A DNA stretch of 40,719 nt from JBBDJB01 sp040880125. Its GTDB lineage: Bacteria; Planctomycetota; Planctomycetia; Pirellulales; JBBDJB01. Shown here piece by piece: positions 1 through 8,755 of this stretch. Position numbers and translations under genes: made by a program. The notes under the pieces are model-generated. The model did not search any database. It had not been told where the DNA came from and saw only the letters and a program-made list of their open reading frames with translations. How positions within the stretch are numbered: position 1 is the first letter of the stretch; each line of letters opens with the position of its first letter. The stretch spans positions 1 to 40,719 of the forward strand of contig JBBDJB010000016.1 of NCBI GenBank assembly GCA_040880125.1, written 5' to 3'.

Positions 1-2
1 GC

Positions 3-149
3 GACGGATCGGGTAGCGGCGGTTCGAGCGCGGCGGCCGACGATCGGGTTTGGGCCGAAGCCGCCCTGGTCGGCAGCAGTTCCGGCTCCCAGGACGTGGA
101 CGAGGCCCTCAGCGAAGACGCCGACTGGCTCGCCTGGGACGTCCTCTAA
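3..149 (+). CDS. 3' end of an unidentified protein with an acidic C-terminus
   Basis: An open frame enters from the left edge and ends at TAA 147-149, giving the last 48 residues. The tail is Gly/Ser-rich, then acidic, and finishes with two tryptophans close together (DADWLAWDVL). I do not recognise a family. The stop codon sits inside the CTAA that borders the repeat beginning at 150, so the repeat insertion site coincides with the end of this gene. The frame is supported only by being open and by its ordinary composition; the true gene is mostly outside the window. Confidence 0.45.
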   Translation, partial: DGSGSGGSSAAADDRVWAEAALVGSSSGSQDVDEALSEDADWLAWDVL

Positions 150-303
150 CAGCCTTTTGAAAAACGCTGTCGTGGCGCTTTTCAACCGCGCCAAGTTCGG
201 CGCAAAGCTCCTCACGGCTCGCAAAATAACGACTTGCATCGTTATTTTCGCATCACCTCCATGTGATGCAGCAGCCTGCCCTAGAAAATCACAGGGTGCT
301 TAA
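146..303. repeat. MITE-like structured repeat, copy 1
   Basis: About 150 bp (body 150-299) closely similar to 35035-35183. Flanks are CTAA (146-149) and TTAA (300-303). Inside are three hairpins: TTGAAAAACGC paired with GCGCTTTTCAA (one mismatch), AAAATAACGA paired with TCGTTATTTT (perfect 10 bp), and GCATCAC paired with GTGATGC. The terminal inverted repeats have decayed compared with copy 2 (CAGCCTTTTGA on the left, GCACCCTGTGA read inward from the right). There is no coding capacity, so if mobile it would need a transposase supplied elsewhere. Confidence 0.75.
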
Positions 304-335
304 GTCGCCGAAGAAACGGCCGCTGGAATGCTGCG

Positions 336-1793
336 CTACGCGAGCAGCTTCGGGTGAACGACCGCCTCGCCGGCCGGCCCGATCAACCGGGCGTCGAGTC
401 CCTGGTAGGGATAGCTCAACCGATGCGCGTCAAAACCCAGTTGATGCAAAATCGTCGCCTGCAGGTCGTGGACGGTCATGCGATCTTCGGTGACAAAGTA
501 GCCCAACTCGTCGGTTGCGCCGTAGGTGATCCCCGGTTTAATGCCGCCGCCGGCGAGCATCATCGTGAAGCAGTGCGGATGATGGTCGCGGCCGAGGTAC
601 TTGGAGCCGTTGCGCTCTTCATTCATGGAGGTGCGCCCGAACTCGCCGCCCCAGACGATCAACGTCTCGTCGAGCAGCCCTCGCTGCTTCAGGTCGGTGA
701 TCAGAGCCACCAGCGGCTGGTCAATCTCCTTGCACTTCTTGGGAAGCTGGTGCACCAGATCGTCGCTGGGATTTGTCCCATGGCCGTCCCATCCCCAGTC
801 GTAGAGTTGGACGAATCGCACGCCGCGCTCTACGAGCCGCCGCGCCAGCAGGCAGTTGTTCGCGAATGATGCCTTGCCGGGTTCGGCTCCGTACCGCTCG
901 AGCATCGGTTTGGTCTCACGGGCGATGTCCATGACGTCGGGCACGGAGACCTGCATCCGATAGGCCAGCTCGTACTGCGCGATTCTGGTGAGAATCTCCG
1001 GGTCGCCGAACTCTCGGGCCTGAAGTTCGTTCAGATCGCGGATGGCGTCGAGGCTCCGCCGTCGCACTTCGCGCGTCATTCCCGGCGGATTCGAAACGAA
1101 TAGCACCGGGTCGCCTTGCGTCCGGCATTGCACGCCTTGATACACCGACGGTAGAAAGCCGCTTCCCCAGACGCTCTTGCCGGCGCTGGGCACCTTTCCG
1201 CCGGAGACCATCACCACAAAGCCGGGCAGATCCTGGTTCTCGCTCCCCAGCCCGTACGTGAGCCACGAACCCATCGACGGGTAGCCTAGACGCGGCTGAC
1301 CCGTGTGCAGATAAAGCTGTGCCGGCGCATGATTGAACTGGTCGGTGACCATCGACTTCACAAATGCGACTTCGTCGGCGATTCCGGCCAGCTTCGGCAA
1401 AAGCTCGGACACCCAAGCTCCGCTTTGACCGTGCTGGGCGAACTTGTGCGGCGTTCCCAGCAGCTTCGGGTGACCTTTGATAAAGGCGAAGCGCTGATTC
1501 TCAATCAAATCATCCGGGCACGGCGCGCCGTTCAGTTCATTCAGCTTTGGCTTGTAATCGAACAGATCGAGTTGCGACGGCGATCCGGCCATGTGCAAGT
1601 AGATAACGCGTTTCGCGCGGGCCACGAAATGCGGTTCCTTCGGCGCCAAAGGTGCTTCCGGTTTGCCGGGCGCGGCACCGAATGCGTCGCGCGAAAGCAG
1701 CGATGCCAGCGCCATTCCGCCTATGCCCACGCGGCACTGCCGCAGGAAATGGCGCCGCGTAAGGGCCTGAATCGCGTGTTGCGCGTAGTTCAT
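336..1793 (-). CDS. DUF1501 family protein, Tat-exported
   Basis: A 485-residue member of DUF1501, a family abundant in planctomycetes and structurally related to the sulfatase/alkaline phosphatase superfamily; its reaction is not established. The N-terminus has a twin-arginine signal (TRRHFLRQ, then a GIGGMALASLL hydrophobic stretch), so export in folded form is likely. Typical family blocks are visible: HMAGSPSQLDLFDYKP, GWDGHGTN, WGGEFGRTSM and GRDHHPHCF, with His/Asp residues that could bind metal. I chose ATG 1793 rather than an in-frame start about 60 bases upstream, because it follows the TAA of the upstream DUF1549/1553 gene by 5 nt and leaves the Tat motif near the N-terminus. The two genes almost certainly form one transcript, a pairing that recurs in planctomycetes. 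Confidence 0.93.
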   Translation of the reverse strand: MNYAQHAIQALTRRHFLRQCRVGIGGMALASLLSRDAFGAAPGKPEAPLAPKEPHFVARAKRVIYLHMAGSPSQLDLFDYKPKLNELNGAPCPDDLIENQRFAFIKGHPKLLGTPHKFAQHGQSGAWVSELLPKLAGIADEVAFVKSMVTDQFNHAPAQLYLHTGQPRLGYPSMGSWLTYGLGSENQDLPGFVVMVSGGKVPSAGKSVWGSGFLPSVYQGVQCRTQGDPVLFVSNPPGMTREVRRRSLDAIRDLNELQAREFGDPEILTRIAQYELAYRMQVSVPDVMDIARETKPMLERYGAEPGKASFANNCLLARRLVERGVRFVQLYDWGWDGHGTNPSDDLVHQLPKKCKEIDQPLVALITDLKQRGLLDETLIVWGGEFGRTSMNEERNGSKYLGRDHHPHCFTMMLAGGGIKPGITYGATDELGYFVTEDRMTVHDLQATILHQLGFDAHRLSYPYQGLDARLIGPAGEAVVHPKLLA

Positions 1794-1798
1794 GCCAG

Positions 1799-4189
1799 TT
1801 AATCCTTGGTCAGGGTCTCGTCCAGGTTCAACAGGACATTGCCGACGACCGTCCATGCCGCTAGCACGTCGACGGGCATCTCCTCCGGCGGCGGGCCGAT
1901 CTCCGAACCGGCCATCTTCGCGGCGGCTTGAAGGTCGGCTTTATAGTGAGCGAGCTCACTGGCGAAAAGCTCGGCAACTCGCTTCGCTTCCTCCGCTCGG
2001 GGCGGCCGCGACAACACCCGCAGGTATGCGTGCTGGATTCCCGCCTGGACGTCTTCGCCGGAATGCGCGAATATCCGCCGCGCCAGCGCTTGCGCCGCCT
2101 CGACAAAGGCCGGATCATTCAGCGTAACCAGGGCCTGCAGCGGCGTATTGGTGCGAATGCGCCGCACAGTACACACTTCGCGGCTGGTGGCGTCGAATAC
2201 TGTCATCGCTGGATAGGGGCTCGTGCGACGCCAGAAGGTATACAGGCCGCGGCGGTACTTGTCCTCGCCCTTGCTCGTCTCCCACGACTCGCCGCTGTAA
2301 ACGATCTGCCAAACGCCCGGCGGCTGCGGCGGCATGACGCTGGGACCATACATCTTGCTGCTAAGCAGCCCACCGACGGCCAGCGCCTGGTCGCGCACCG
2401 CTTCCGCTTCCAAACGAAATCGCGGCCCCCGGGCATAGAGCCGGTTCTGCGGATCCTTTTCCAGCAGCTCCGGCGTGACGCGAGACGACTGCCGATAGGT
2501 CGAGCTGGTAACGATCAGCCGACACAACTCCTTCATCGACCAGCCTTCCTCAATGAACTGGGTAGCCAGCCAGTCGAGCAGTTCGGGGTGCGATGGCGGC
2601 TCGCCCTGCGCGCCGAAGTCCTCGCTCGTTTCGACGATGCCCCGTCCGAAGAATCTTTCCCAGTAGCGGTTGACCGTAACGCGTGCGGTCAGGGGGTTGT
2701 CGTCCGAGATCAGCCACCGGGCCAGGGCGAGCCGGTCTCGCGGTATATCGGGCGGCAAGGGAGCAAACGCACTGGGGACCCCAGCTTCGACAGATTCCCC
2801 CAGATTCAAAAAGCTGCCGCGCACGTGGATGTGCGTCTCTCGGCGATCGTCGGCCGGCAGTTCCCGCATGATCGGCGTGGTGGGCAGCTCAACATTCTTT
2901 TGTTGCTCTCTCAGGGCCTCGATCTGCTTTTGGATTTCACTGGCTTCTGCGTCGCCGCCTTCGCTTTCTGATGAGCTCTCACCTGGGATCTCGCCCGCGT
3001 CTGGAAGCTCGCTCTGCAACTGCGCAATCCGCTGTAACAGCTCGTCGAGCTGGGCTTTCTGCTCTGGAGTCGGTGTGGCGAAGGTGGGGCGATTGTCGTC
3101 TTTGTCGCTGTCTTCGGTTTGATTGAAGAACGCGAACAGCTCGTAATACTCGCGCTGCGTGAGCGGATCGTACTTGTGGTTGTGACATTGGGCGCAACCG
3201 ATGGTCGTGCCCATCCAGACCTGCATCGTAGTATTGACGCGGTCCACAACGGCCGCGACGCGAAACTCCTCGTCGTCGGTTCCGCCCTCGGTGTTGTTCA
3301 TCGTGTTGCGGTGGAAGGCGGTGGCGATAATTTGGTCGAGCGAAGGCTCCGGCAACAGATCGCCCGCAAGCTGCTCGATCGTGAACTGATCGAATGGCAT
3401 GTCGCGGTTCAAGCCGTCGATGACCCAATCGCGGTAGCGCCAGATCGTGCGGCGGGCGTCCTTTTCATAGCCATTGGTGTCGGCGTATCGTGCCAGGTCC
3501 AGCCATACCCGGGCCCAGCGCTCGCCGTATGCGGGTGAGTCGAGCAGACGCGAAACCAGCCGCGCATATGCATCGGGCCGAGGATCATCGATAAATTGCT
3601 CGACTTCCTCCGGCGTGGGCGGAAGACCCGTCAGGTCGAGCGAGACGCGGCGGATCAACGTGTGTCGATCGGCCTCCGGCGAGGGTGCGAGGCCGTCGCT
3701 TTCGAGCCGGGCGAGGACGAAGTAATCGATGCCGCCTCGGGGCCACTTCTTCTGCGCGACCTCCGGCAGCGGCGGAGGTTCCGGCGGCACGTACGACCAG
3801 TGCTGCGACCACGGCGCCCCTTGCTCGACCCATCGGGTCAACAGATCGATCTGGTCGGCAGAGAGCGGCTCGCCCGACTTGGCCGGCGGCATCCGCACGA
3901 AGGGATCCTCTTCCGCGACGCGGCGGATCATTTCGCTCTCGCCACTGTCGCCCAGCACGATGGCGCGGCTGCCGCTTTCCAGTTCTGCCGTCGCGCCGAT
4001 CTGCTGGTCGAGACGCAGCCCCGCCTCGCGATGATTCTCATCCGGGCCGTGGCAGGCGAAGCACTTGCTCGACAACAGCGGACGGATCTCGCGAGCGAAA
4101 TCGACCTGCGCCGGTTCGGATGCGCGGACTGGCGCAAACAGCAGCACTGCCGTGGCGATCCAGGCGCAGGAGCAAACGGCAGCCTTCAT
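1799..4189 (-). CDS. PSCyt1-DUF1549-DUF1553 cytochrome-type protein
   Basis: A 796-residue secreted protein. A signal peptide (hydrophobic part about residues 10-22, ending VRASEPA) is followed by a planctomycete cytochrome C domain with haem motif CFACHG (Cys43, Cys46, His47) and a possible axial Met in MPPAKSG. The DUF1549 region begins around IDYFVLARLESDGLAPS and contains a second CAQCH motif (GCAQCHNHKYDP), then a Glu/Gln-rich linker, then DUF1553 (FGRGIVETSEDFGAQGEPPS). Such proteins are usually encoded beside DUF1501 partners, as here; redox chemistry on extracellular polymers has been suggested for the family but I cannot show it. ATG 4189 was chosen because the signal peptide starts there and GGAAAGA precedes it; the open frame continues about 140 bases further upstream without plausible coding features. 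Confidence 0.93.
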   Translation of the reverse strand: MKAAVCSCAWIATAVLLFAPVRASEPAQVDFAREIRPLLSSKCFACHGPDENHREAGLRLDQQIGATAELESGSRAIVLGDSGESEMIRRVAEEDPFVRMPPAKSGEPLSADQIDLLTRWVEQGAPWSQHWSYVPPEPPPLPEVAQKKWPRGGIDYFVLARLESDGLAPSPEADRHTLIRRVSLDLTGLPPTPEEVEQFIDDPRPDAYARLVSRLLDSPAYGERWARVWLDLARYADTNGYEKDARRTIWRYRDWVIDGLNRDMPFDQFTIEQLAGDLLPEPSLDQIIATAFHRNTMNNTEGGTDDEEFRVAAVVDRVNTTMQVWMGTTIGCAQCHNHKYDPLTQREYYELFAFFNQTEDSDKDDNRPTFATPTPEQKAQLDELLQRIAQLQSELPDAGEIPGESSSESEGGDAEASEIQKQIEALREQQKNVELPTTPIMRELPADDRRETHIHVRGSFLNLGESVEAGVPSAFAPLPPDIPRDRLALARWLISDDNPLTARVTVNRYWERFFGRGIVETSEDFGAQGEPPSHPELLDWLATQFIEEGWSMKELCRLIVTSSTYRQSSRVTPELLEKDPQNRLYARGPRFRLEAEAVRDQALAVGGLLSSKMYGPSVMPPQPPGVWQIVYSGESWETSKGEDKYRRGLYTFWRRTSPYPAMTVFDATSREVCTVRRIRTNTPLQALVTLNDPAFVEAAQALARRIFAHSGEDVQAGIQHAYLRVLSRPPRAEEAKRVAELFASELAHYKADLQAAAKMAGSEIGPPPEEMPVDVLAAWTVVGNVLLNLDETLTKD

Positions 4190-4288
4190 GGGGTCTTTCC
4201 AGGTTCCGGAATTAAGCCGGGGTGACGCTCCGGTCATCTTGAATCGGAGCGGCTTACGGGCGGGAATCTGCGGGAGCCAAACGAAACT

Positions 4289-4294
4289 ATTATA
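4289..4294 (-). promoter_or_regulatory. -10 box for the DUF1549/DUF1501 pair
   Basis: A perfect TATAAT on the minus strand, about 95 nt upstream of the chosen start of the DUF1549/1553 gene. The -35 region 17 nt further up (TTCGTC) is weak, so this is a plausible rather than proven sigma-70-type promoter. Confidence 0.4.
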
Positions 4295-4395
4295 CCCGAG
4301 CCGCCTGGCGCGACGAAACCGGCACGACACAAACCAAGCGGGGCGCTGTGGACGCAGATTCGGCCTTAGTTCGGTGACAGCGCCGGGACTTTAGT

Positions 4396-4425
4396 TTGAC
4401 GCCTCCCCACAGGGCACTACATAAT
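4396..4425 (+). promoter_or_regulatory. Sigma-70-type promoter for the zinc-ribbon membrane protein
   Basis: TTGACG (4396-4401), an 18-nt spacer and CATAAT (4420-4425) lie in the divergent region 4190-4613. Each hexamer differs from consensus by one base. Transcription would start near 4432, leaving a leader of about 180 nt before ATG 4614. With the minus-strand -10 box at 4289-4294 this explains most of the 424-bp intergenic stretch; I see nothing else in it. Confidence 0.5.
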
Positions 4426-4613
4426 AGCCCAATGTGGGGGCTTCGCGACGGCCGGCCGCCGTGAGCCTGTTTGTACCGGGGCTCTTCCTTGGACTGCTGT
4501 CCTTTCCATTGGGGCAAATGGAGCCATCTCCTTTCCTGTCAGGGGCTAAGGCACCGCCAAGATTGGCTCGGCAAATCTCCGGCGATCGAGCGGCTTGGCG
4601 ATGGGGGAATGCG

Positions 4614-6608
4614 ATGAGCGTAGTTGTCACCTGCCCCGACTGTGGCCGGCAGTTCCGCGGGCCGGAGAAGGTCTCTGGGCGGAAGATCAACTGCCCGGCC
4701 TGCGGCACGCTGTTTCGCGTATCGGCGGGTCAACCCTCCCCGTCTCATTCAGGTGCAGCGGACTATCCACTCGGCCGCACAAATGTTACGCCAGAACATG
4801 CGCACGACGCACTCTTGGCAGATCTCTTGAATGACGAGCTGTCTTCGCAGGCGAAGCCGCTGCCAAAGGAGTTAGGACTTCCGAGCGGAACGACGCGTTC
4901 ATCCGCGGGAACTCCGCCGCCTCCGGCGATCGTGCCGCGGTTTCTAAAGCTGGCGTCCACAAAGTATCTATTGCCTACGCTGCTTTTGCTGACCGCATAT
5001 CTGATGTTGCTCTTAATGCCTCGGATAGTGCGGATGACGGTAGTTGTATTGGCGATTGAAAATATCGTCCTGGCCATTTACGGGATCTGCGTCATTCGCT
5101 ATCGGGGTGCTTGGGAGCAATTCGACTTCGTGGTGGGCAGAGTGCTAATTGCAATTTCTACCATTGTTGTCGTTCCGTTGTCGCTATACGCCTTCATCGC
5201 AGCTATAAACGCCGGGCATCCATTTCGCGTGACGGGGCTGATTCTGGCAGCGCTTGCCATCTTCGTGGGAATGGCATTGCTGTGTTGGTGGCTCTACGAG
5301 GTGTTTGGGTTCTTTCGCGCACATTCAGTGATGCAAATGATCGGCATAGCGCTTTTGCCGGCAATACTTGCTTCACCACTGAGCTTCGGAGTTTTGTACG
5401 GGGCCGCGGATTCGATGATATTGGGCCGCGATGTGACGGAAGATCTTGATCTATCGCATCTCCGTGAAAGGAAAACTCGCGCGAACCAACCCATCCATGT
5501 CCGCCAGCGACAACTGGAGGACTTGGGAGATTATGCAAGTCGACGCCGAACGGTGCCCAGGGACGATCGGATTTCGCCCTCCATTCCATCTCCTTCCTCC
5601 GCAGCTTCCGAAGCAGCACCGCGGCCGCGCAGGGATCCTTTCGGCTCGGCCGCGCCGGGAGGCGGCGATGAGCGAGCAACGGCAAGCCCACTTCCCTCGA
5701 ATGCTGCCGGGGCGCGTCGCTCCGAACTGTCAACGATTCGTCCGTACGATCCCGCCGATGAAATTGCCACCCGCATGCTGCTTCGCCAGGCGTATCTGAA
5801 TCTGGCGGCCGAGGCGGATGAGGACACCTTGGCGAGCAGTCTGCACTGGTATCCTCCCGGCAACGAGGCGCTAATGGGTCTGCGCTGGGGAATCGGGGTC
5901 ACAATCGCTGGCGCTGTGGTTCAGCCGCAGGTCGCCTCTCAGCAGCAGTTGCACGCGCTAACCGGCTCGATTGGCCTCGGAATCGCTGAAGGGCTTGCCG
6001 ACCGGCTCAACCGGGGCGACTTCGGCGGCTGGCCCAACGCCAACGATTCGATGCTGGAAGATCTCGTACTGCTGGGCGGGGAAAGCGAGTCTGAACTGGC
6101 GGCCCGCGCGCGGGGTCTTCATCTGGATGCGATCGTCATGTTTCGCCTGGAACGGGAGCGGATTGGTTTGACCGGCCGGTACGAGACGAACCTCCAAGCG
6201 CGTATCGTCGATACGCGAAATCGGCAATCCGCCTGGCTCTCTGATTGGAAAAGCCACCGGAACGCCGCCCCGGACTCCAACGGCCCGACTGTCGACCGGT
6301 TCGTACAGGAGGTACTGACGCAAATTGACAGACGCTACCGGCTCGTGCCGCTGGAGAAGCTCTCCGACGAGCAGCTTCGCGGGCGTAAAGCCAGTCTGAC
6401 GGGATCGAACGTGCGCAACACGCTGGCCGCGGTGGCGGAGCTGCGCTACTTTCAGACCCGTGCCGTGCTCGAAGTGCTACAGGCGGCTGCCGCCTACAGC
6501 CACCTGCTCGAGATGACCATGGAGGATGGGCGTCGGCTCGCCGAGGGCGGGGCTTCGCAGCGGCGGCTAGTTCTTCAGAGATGGCTGGCTCAAAATCCCG
6601 CCCGGTGA
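4614..6608 (+). CDS. Zinc-ribbon multi-pass membrane protein, function unknown
   Basis: 664 residues. A zinc ribbon at the very N-terminus has CPDC and CPAC knuckles (Cys7, Cys10, Cys27, Cys30), of the short MJ0042-like type common in planctomycete proteins. A Pro/Ser-rich linker follows, then about five hydrophobic segments between roughly residues 115 and 285 (for example YLLPTLLLLTAYLMLLLMP and VTGLILAALAIFVGMALL), then a long soluble C-terminal half. That half has a low-complexity Pro/Arg/Ala stretch and a folded region from about residue 375 (ATRMLLRQAYLNLAAEADED onward) that I do not recognise. ATG 4614 was chosen because GGGGGAA precedes it and the ribbon begins immediately; the frame stays open upstream to GTG 4434. 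Single gene, convergent with the porin. A regulatory or envelope role is possible but unproven. Confidence 0.85.
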   Translation: MSVVVTCPDCGRQFRGPEKVSGRKINCPACGTLFRVSAGQPSPSHSGAADYPLGRTNVTPEHAHDALLADLLNDELSSQAKPLPKELGLPSGTTRSSAGTPPPPAIVPRFLKLASTKYLLPTLLLLTAYLMLLLMPRIVRMTVVVLAIENIVLAIYGICVIRYRGAWEQFDFVVGRVLIAISTIVVVPLSLYAFIAAINAGHPFRVTGLILAALAIFVGMALLCWWLYEVFGFFRAHSVMQMIGIALLPAILASPLSFGVLYGAADSMILGRDVTEDLDLSHLRERKTRANQPIHVRQRQLEDLGDYASRRRTVPRDDRISPSIPSPSSAASEAAPRPRRDPFGSAAPGGGDERATASPLPSNAAGARRSELSTIRPYDPADEIATRMLLRQAYLNLAAEADEDTLASSLHWYPPGNEALMGLRWGIGVTIAGAVVQPQVASQQQLHALTGSIGLGIAEGLADRLNRGDFGGWPNANDSMLEDLVLLGGESESELAARARGLHLDAIVMFRLERERIGLTGRYETNLQARIVDTRNRQSAWLSDWKSHRNAAPDSNGPTVDRFVQEVLTQIDRRYRLVPLEKLSDEQLRGRKASLTGSNVRNTLAAVAELRYFQTRAVLEVLQAAAAYSHLLEMTMEDGRRLAEGGASQRRLVLQRWLAQNPAR

Positions 6609-6642
6609 TACTCACCGCGGGTGCGCAAGGCGAGAGCCCATC

Positions 6643-6679
6643 GGCGCGGAACCGCATTTCGGTGGGGCGGTTCCGCGCC
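6643..6679. terminator. Perfect 13-bp hairpin between convergent genes
   Basis: GGCGCGGAACCGC (6643-6655) pairs exactly with GCGGTTCCGCGCC (6667-6679) around an 11-nt loop. It lies between the stop of the plus-strand membrane protein (6608) and the stop of the minus-strand porin (6776), so it probably ends transcription from both sides. There is no clear T-tract on either strand. Confidence 0.55.
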
Positions 6680-6775
6680 GTGGGCGCGAGCAGGGCAGGT
6701 GGGTTCGAAGCGCCGGCAGCACAGAACATGCCGCCCAACGCTTCGCGGTGGGAAAATGCTAGGAAAGCGGATTGA

Positions 6776-8173
6776 TCAGTACTTCCAGATCGCGTCCATG
6801 GCGGCCGTGAACTGTTCGTCCTTGGTCCCATCGTTAAAGGGCAGCGCAGTCCCGTTTCCGACGAACCAGTCGTAGCGCACCTCCGGCCGGAACGTGATCC
6901 GGTCGGTCGGGCGGTAGTTCATGCCCAGCGACAGGGCGTAAAAGTTGCCGGCGAACTGTTCGTCGGCGATCGGATTGCCCTCGCCCAGTCCGCGAACACG
7001 GCCGCCGTCGTCATCGCGGAACCACTCGAATCGCGCCCCGGCCGACCAGCAGCAGTTCATCCGGTACAGCAAGTACTGGTTGATGCCGTACCACTCCGCG
7101 TCCTGGCCTGGGGCGAGCCCGTGGTTCTGATGGCCCAGATCGTGCTGGAAGACGTACGTGGTGCGGTCGTCGAGCTTCTGGCTGATCACCAGGCTGTGCA
7201 CGTAGCGGTCGTCGTGAATGATCGGCTCCAGCCGGCTTGCCTCGTCGCCCAAGGTGACAGTGAACGCAGCCGTGCTTCCACAGCCGCCGTCCCACGAGAT
7301 GCCCCCGAGGAATGAGAGGTCGTCGTTATTGTCTTCCCAGTTGTCCCAGCCGCGGTCGAAGCCGCCGTGCAGGGTGAGCGTCTGGGTGGCGTCGTAGCTC
7401 GCCAACATGCCAGTATGAGTGAACGGCTCCCCATACTGCATCGTGTAGGCGTGCGAGTAGAAAAAGTTTTGCGGGGCCATCACGGACTCGTAGCCCAGGA
7501 TCGTGTAATAGTGGCCCATCTTGACGCGCAGATTGTTCAGCGCCACTTCGGCATAAAGCTGCGGCATCGCCAAGTGATAAAAGCGGCGATTGTTCCAGTT
7601 GTCTTCCAAGCCGAGTGCCTGGCTGAATCGGGCATCCGTCCCATACATCAGGTCGACGCGGCCGCCCACGGCCAGACCGCAACCGTCGTTATCGGCCTCG
7701 TGGGCAAGATAGAGGTACAACTGGTTAAGCTGCCCGCCCACGCGGTCGTTGAACGTCAGCGGACCGTTGTAGTTAGAAACCGGATCATCCGGATTGAGCG
7801 TGGCTCCGCCCGCGACCCAAAAGCCAACATCGAGAAATCGCGAGGACTGGCTGCACAGATCACAGCCGCCGGGACACGTTCCCCCGGGCTGCGCTATGCC
7901 ACCGGTGGTGGGGCATCCGCCCGCTGGACACGAATCCGCGTAGTAGGGCGCGAACTGCTCGGGCGACGGAGTGATGCCGGGGGGAAGCACTTCGGTCGGT
8001 GCGCCGGGTACGGTCTCCCACGGCTGCGTGGTGAGTTTCCCAGCAACATACACCTCGGCCGAGGTGAAGCGCACGGTCGGCTGTTCAGCGGTCTCATCAG
8101 CCAAGCCGGCCCGGGCGCCCAGCAGCGCGACCGCCAGCGATAGCGCAGCGGTCTCCCATCGGATTACTTTCAT
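6776..8173 (-). CDS. BBP2-type outer-membrane beta-barrel porin
   Basis: 465 residues with a signal peptide (about residues 5-24, ending AGLADE), a Pro/Gly/Cys-containing linker (CPAGGCPTTGG, CPGGCDLC), then a long stretch of alternating aromatic and polar residues typical of the BBP2 (OmpL-like) barrel family found in planctomycetes. Characteristic pieces are WVAGGATLNPDDP, LMYGTDARFSQALG and VKMGHYYTILGYESVMAPQN. It ends in an aromatic residue (AIWKY), as outer-membrane barrels usually do. Likely role: passive diffusion of small solutes across the outer membrane. Start ATG 8173 is set by AGGAGA about 9 nt upstream and by the signal peptide; the frame extends further upstream without coding character. 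It is preceded by a 580-bp non-coding stretch, so it probably has its own promoter. Confidence 0.88.
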   Translation of the reverse strand: MKVIRWETAALSLAVALLGARAGLADETAEQPTVRFTSAEVYVAGKLTTQPWETVPGAPTEVLPPGITPSPEQFAPYYADSCPAGGCPTTGGIAQPGGTCPGGCDLCSQSSRFLDVGFWVAGGATLNPDDPVSNYNGPLTFNDRVGGQLNQLYLYLAHEADNDGCGLAVGGRVDLMYGTDARFSQALGLEDNWNNRRFYHLAMPQLYAEVALNNLRVKMGHYYTILGYESVMAPQNFFYSHAYTMQYGEPFTHTGMLASYDATQTLTLHGGFDRGWDNWEDNNDDLSFLGGISWDGGCGSTAAFTVTLGDEASRLEPIIHDDRYVHSLVISQKLDDRTTYVFQHDLGHQNHGLAPGQDAEWYGINQYLLYRMNCCWSAGARFEWFRDDDGGRVRGLGEGNPIADEQFAGNFYALSLGMNYRPTDRITFRPEVRYDWFVGNGTALPFNDGTKDEQFTAAMDAIWKY

Positions 8174-8755
8174 GTCCCCGTCTCCTAACGTGTGGGTCGT
8201 GTCGGTTCGTTGCGGAACCGGCCGAGCGGCGTCCCTACCGCTCAATCTCGCTGCTCGCTCCGGCGCCGAAGTGGGAGTCGGCTGCTGTGTCGGGCTTGGA
8301 CCGTCGCGCACTGGCGGTGCGGTCGTGCGCCATCAAGTCCGCCCCAGCCGGAATGACGCGAGCTTTCAGAAGAACTATTCGGACCGCTGCAAACGGCAGA
8401 TTCAGTCAATGCGGAAGCGGCAGAAGACCTTGGCGGACAGGAATGTTCCGTACAAGCGGCAGGCTTTGGGCAGCTTCACTAACCGGAACAGTCGGCACTC
8501 GACTGCCGCGCGCACCGAGTTGCGTAAGCGGCCACTGGTAGAGGACTTACAGTCCGATCCGCTGTGGGGCGGTCGCTGTCGGCCGCACGAACCGCCGGGC
8601 GAAGCATCGAATGAGGCGGCTTCCGACGTGCCCCGAGCGATGCAAGGCGGTTGCGCCAGCGCCCGCAAAGTTTACCCAGGGCGCAAAAACCGACCGGCCG
8701 CCCCGAAGAGCGGCCGGTCAAATTCTTTCGGTGTCGAATCCGAATCGCCAGGCGA
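8174..8755. other. Intergenic stretch upstream of the porin
   Basis: 582 bp between two minus-strand genes. It holds the terminator hairpin of the Gfo/Idh/MocA gene at 8692-8719 and must contain the porin promoter, but I could not find a convincing -10/-35 pair. No ORF here has a ribosome binding site and a recognisable product. Confidence 0.5.
8692..8719 (-). terminator. Terminator after the Gfo/Idh/MocA gene
   Basis: GACCGGCCG (8692-8700) pairs with CGGCCGGTC (8711-8719) around a 10-nt loop. On the minus strand the stem is followed by GGTTTTTGCG, a short T-run, about 40-60 nt beyond the stop of the minus-strand gene. This fits a Rho-independent terminator. Confidence 0.7.

Noticed and set aside
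4434..4613. N-terminal extension of the zinc-ribbon membrane protein from GTG 4434
   Set aside because: The extension would start almost at the predicted transcript start, has no ribosome site, and its sequence shows no family-like feature; ATG 4614 has a ribosome site and begins the zinc ribbon.
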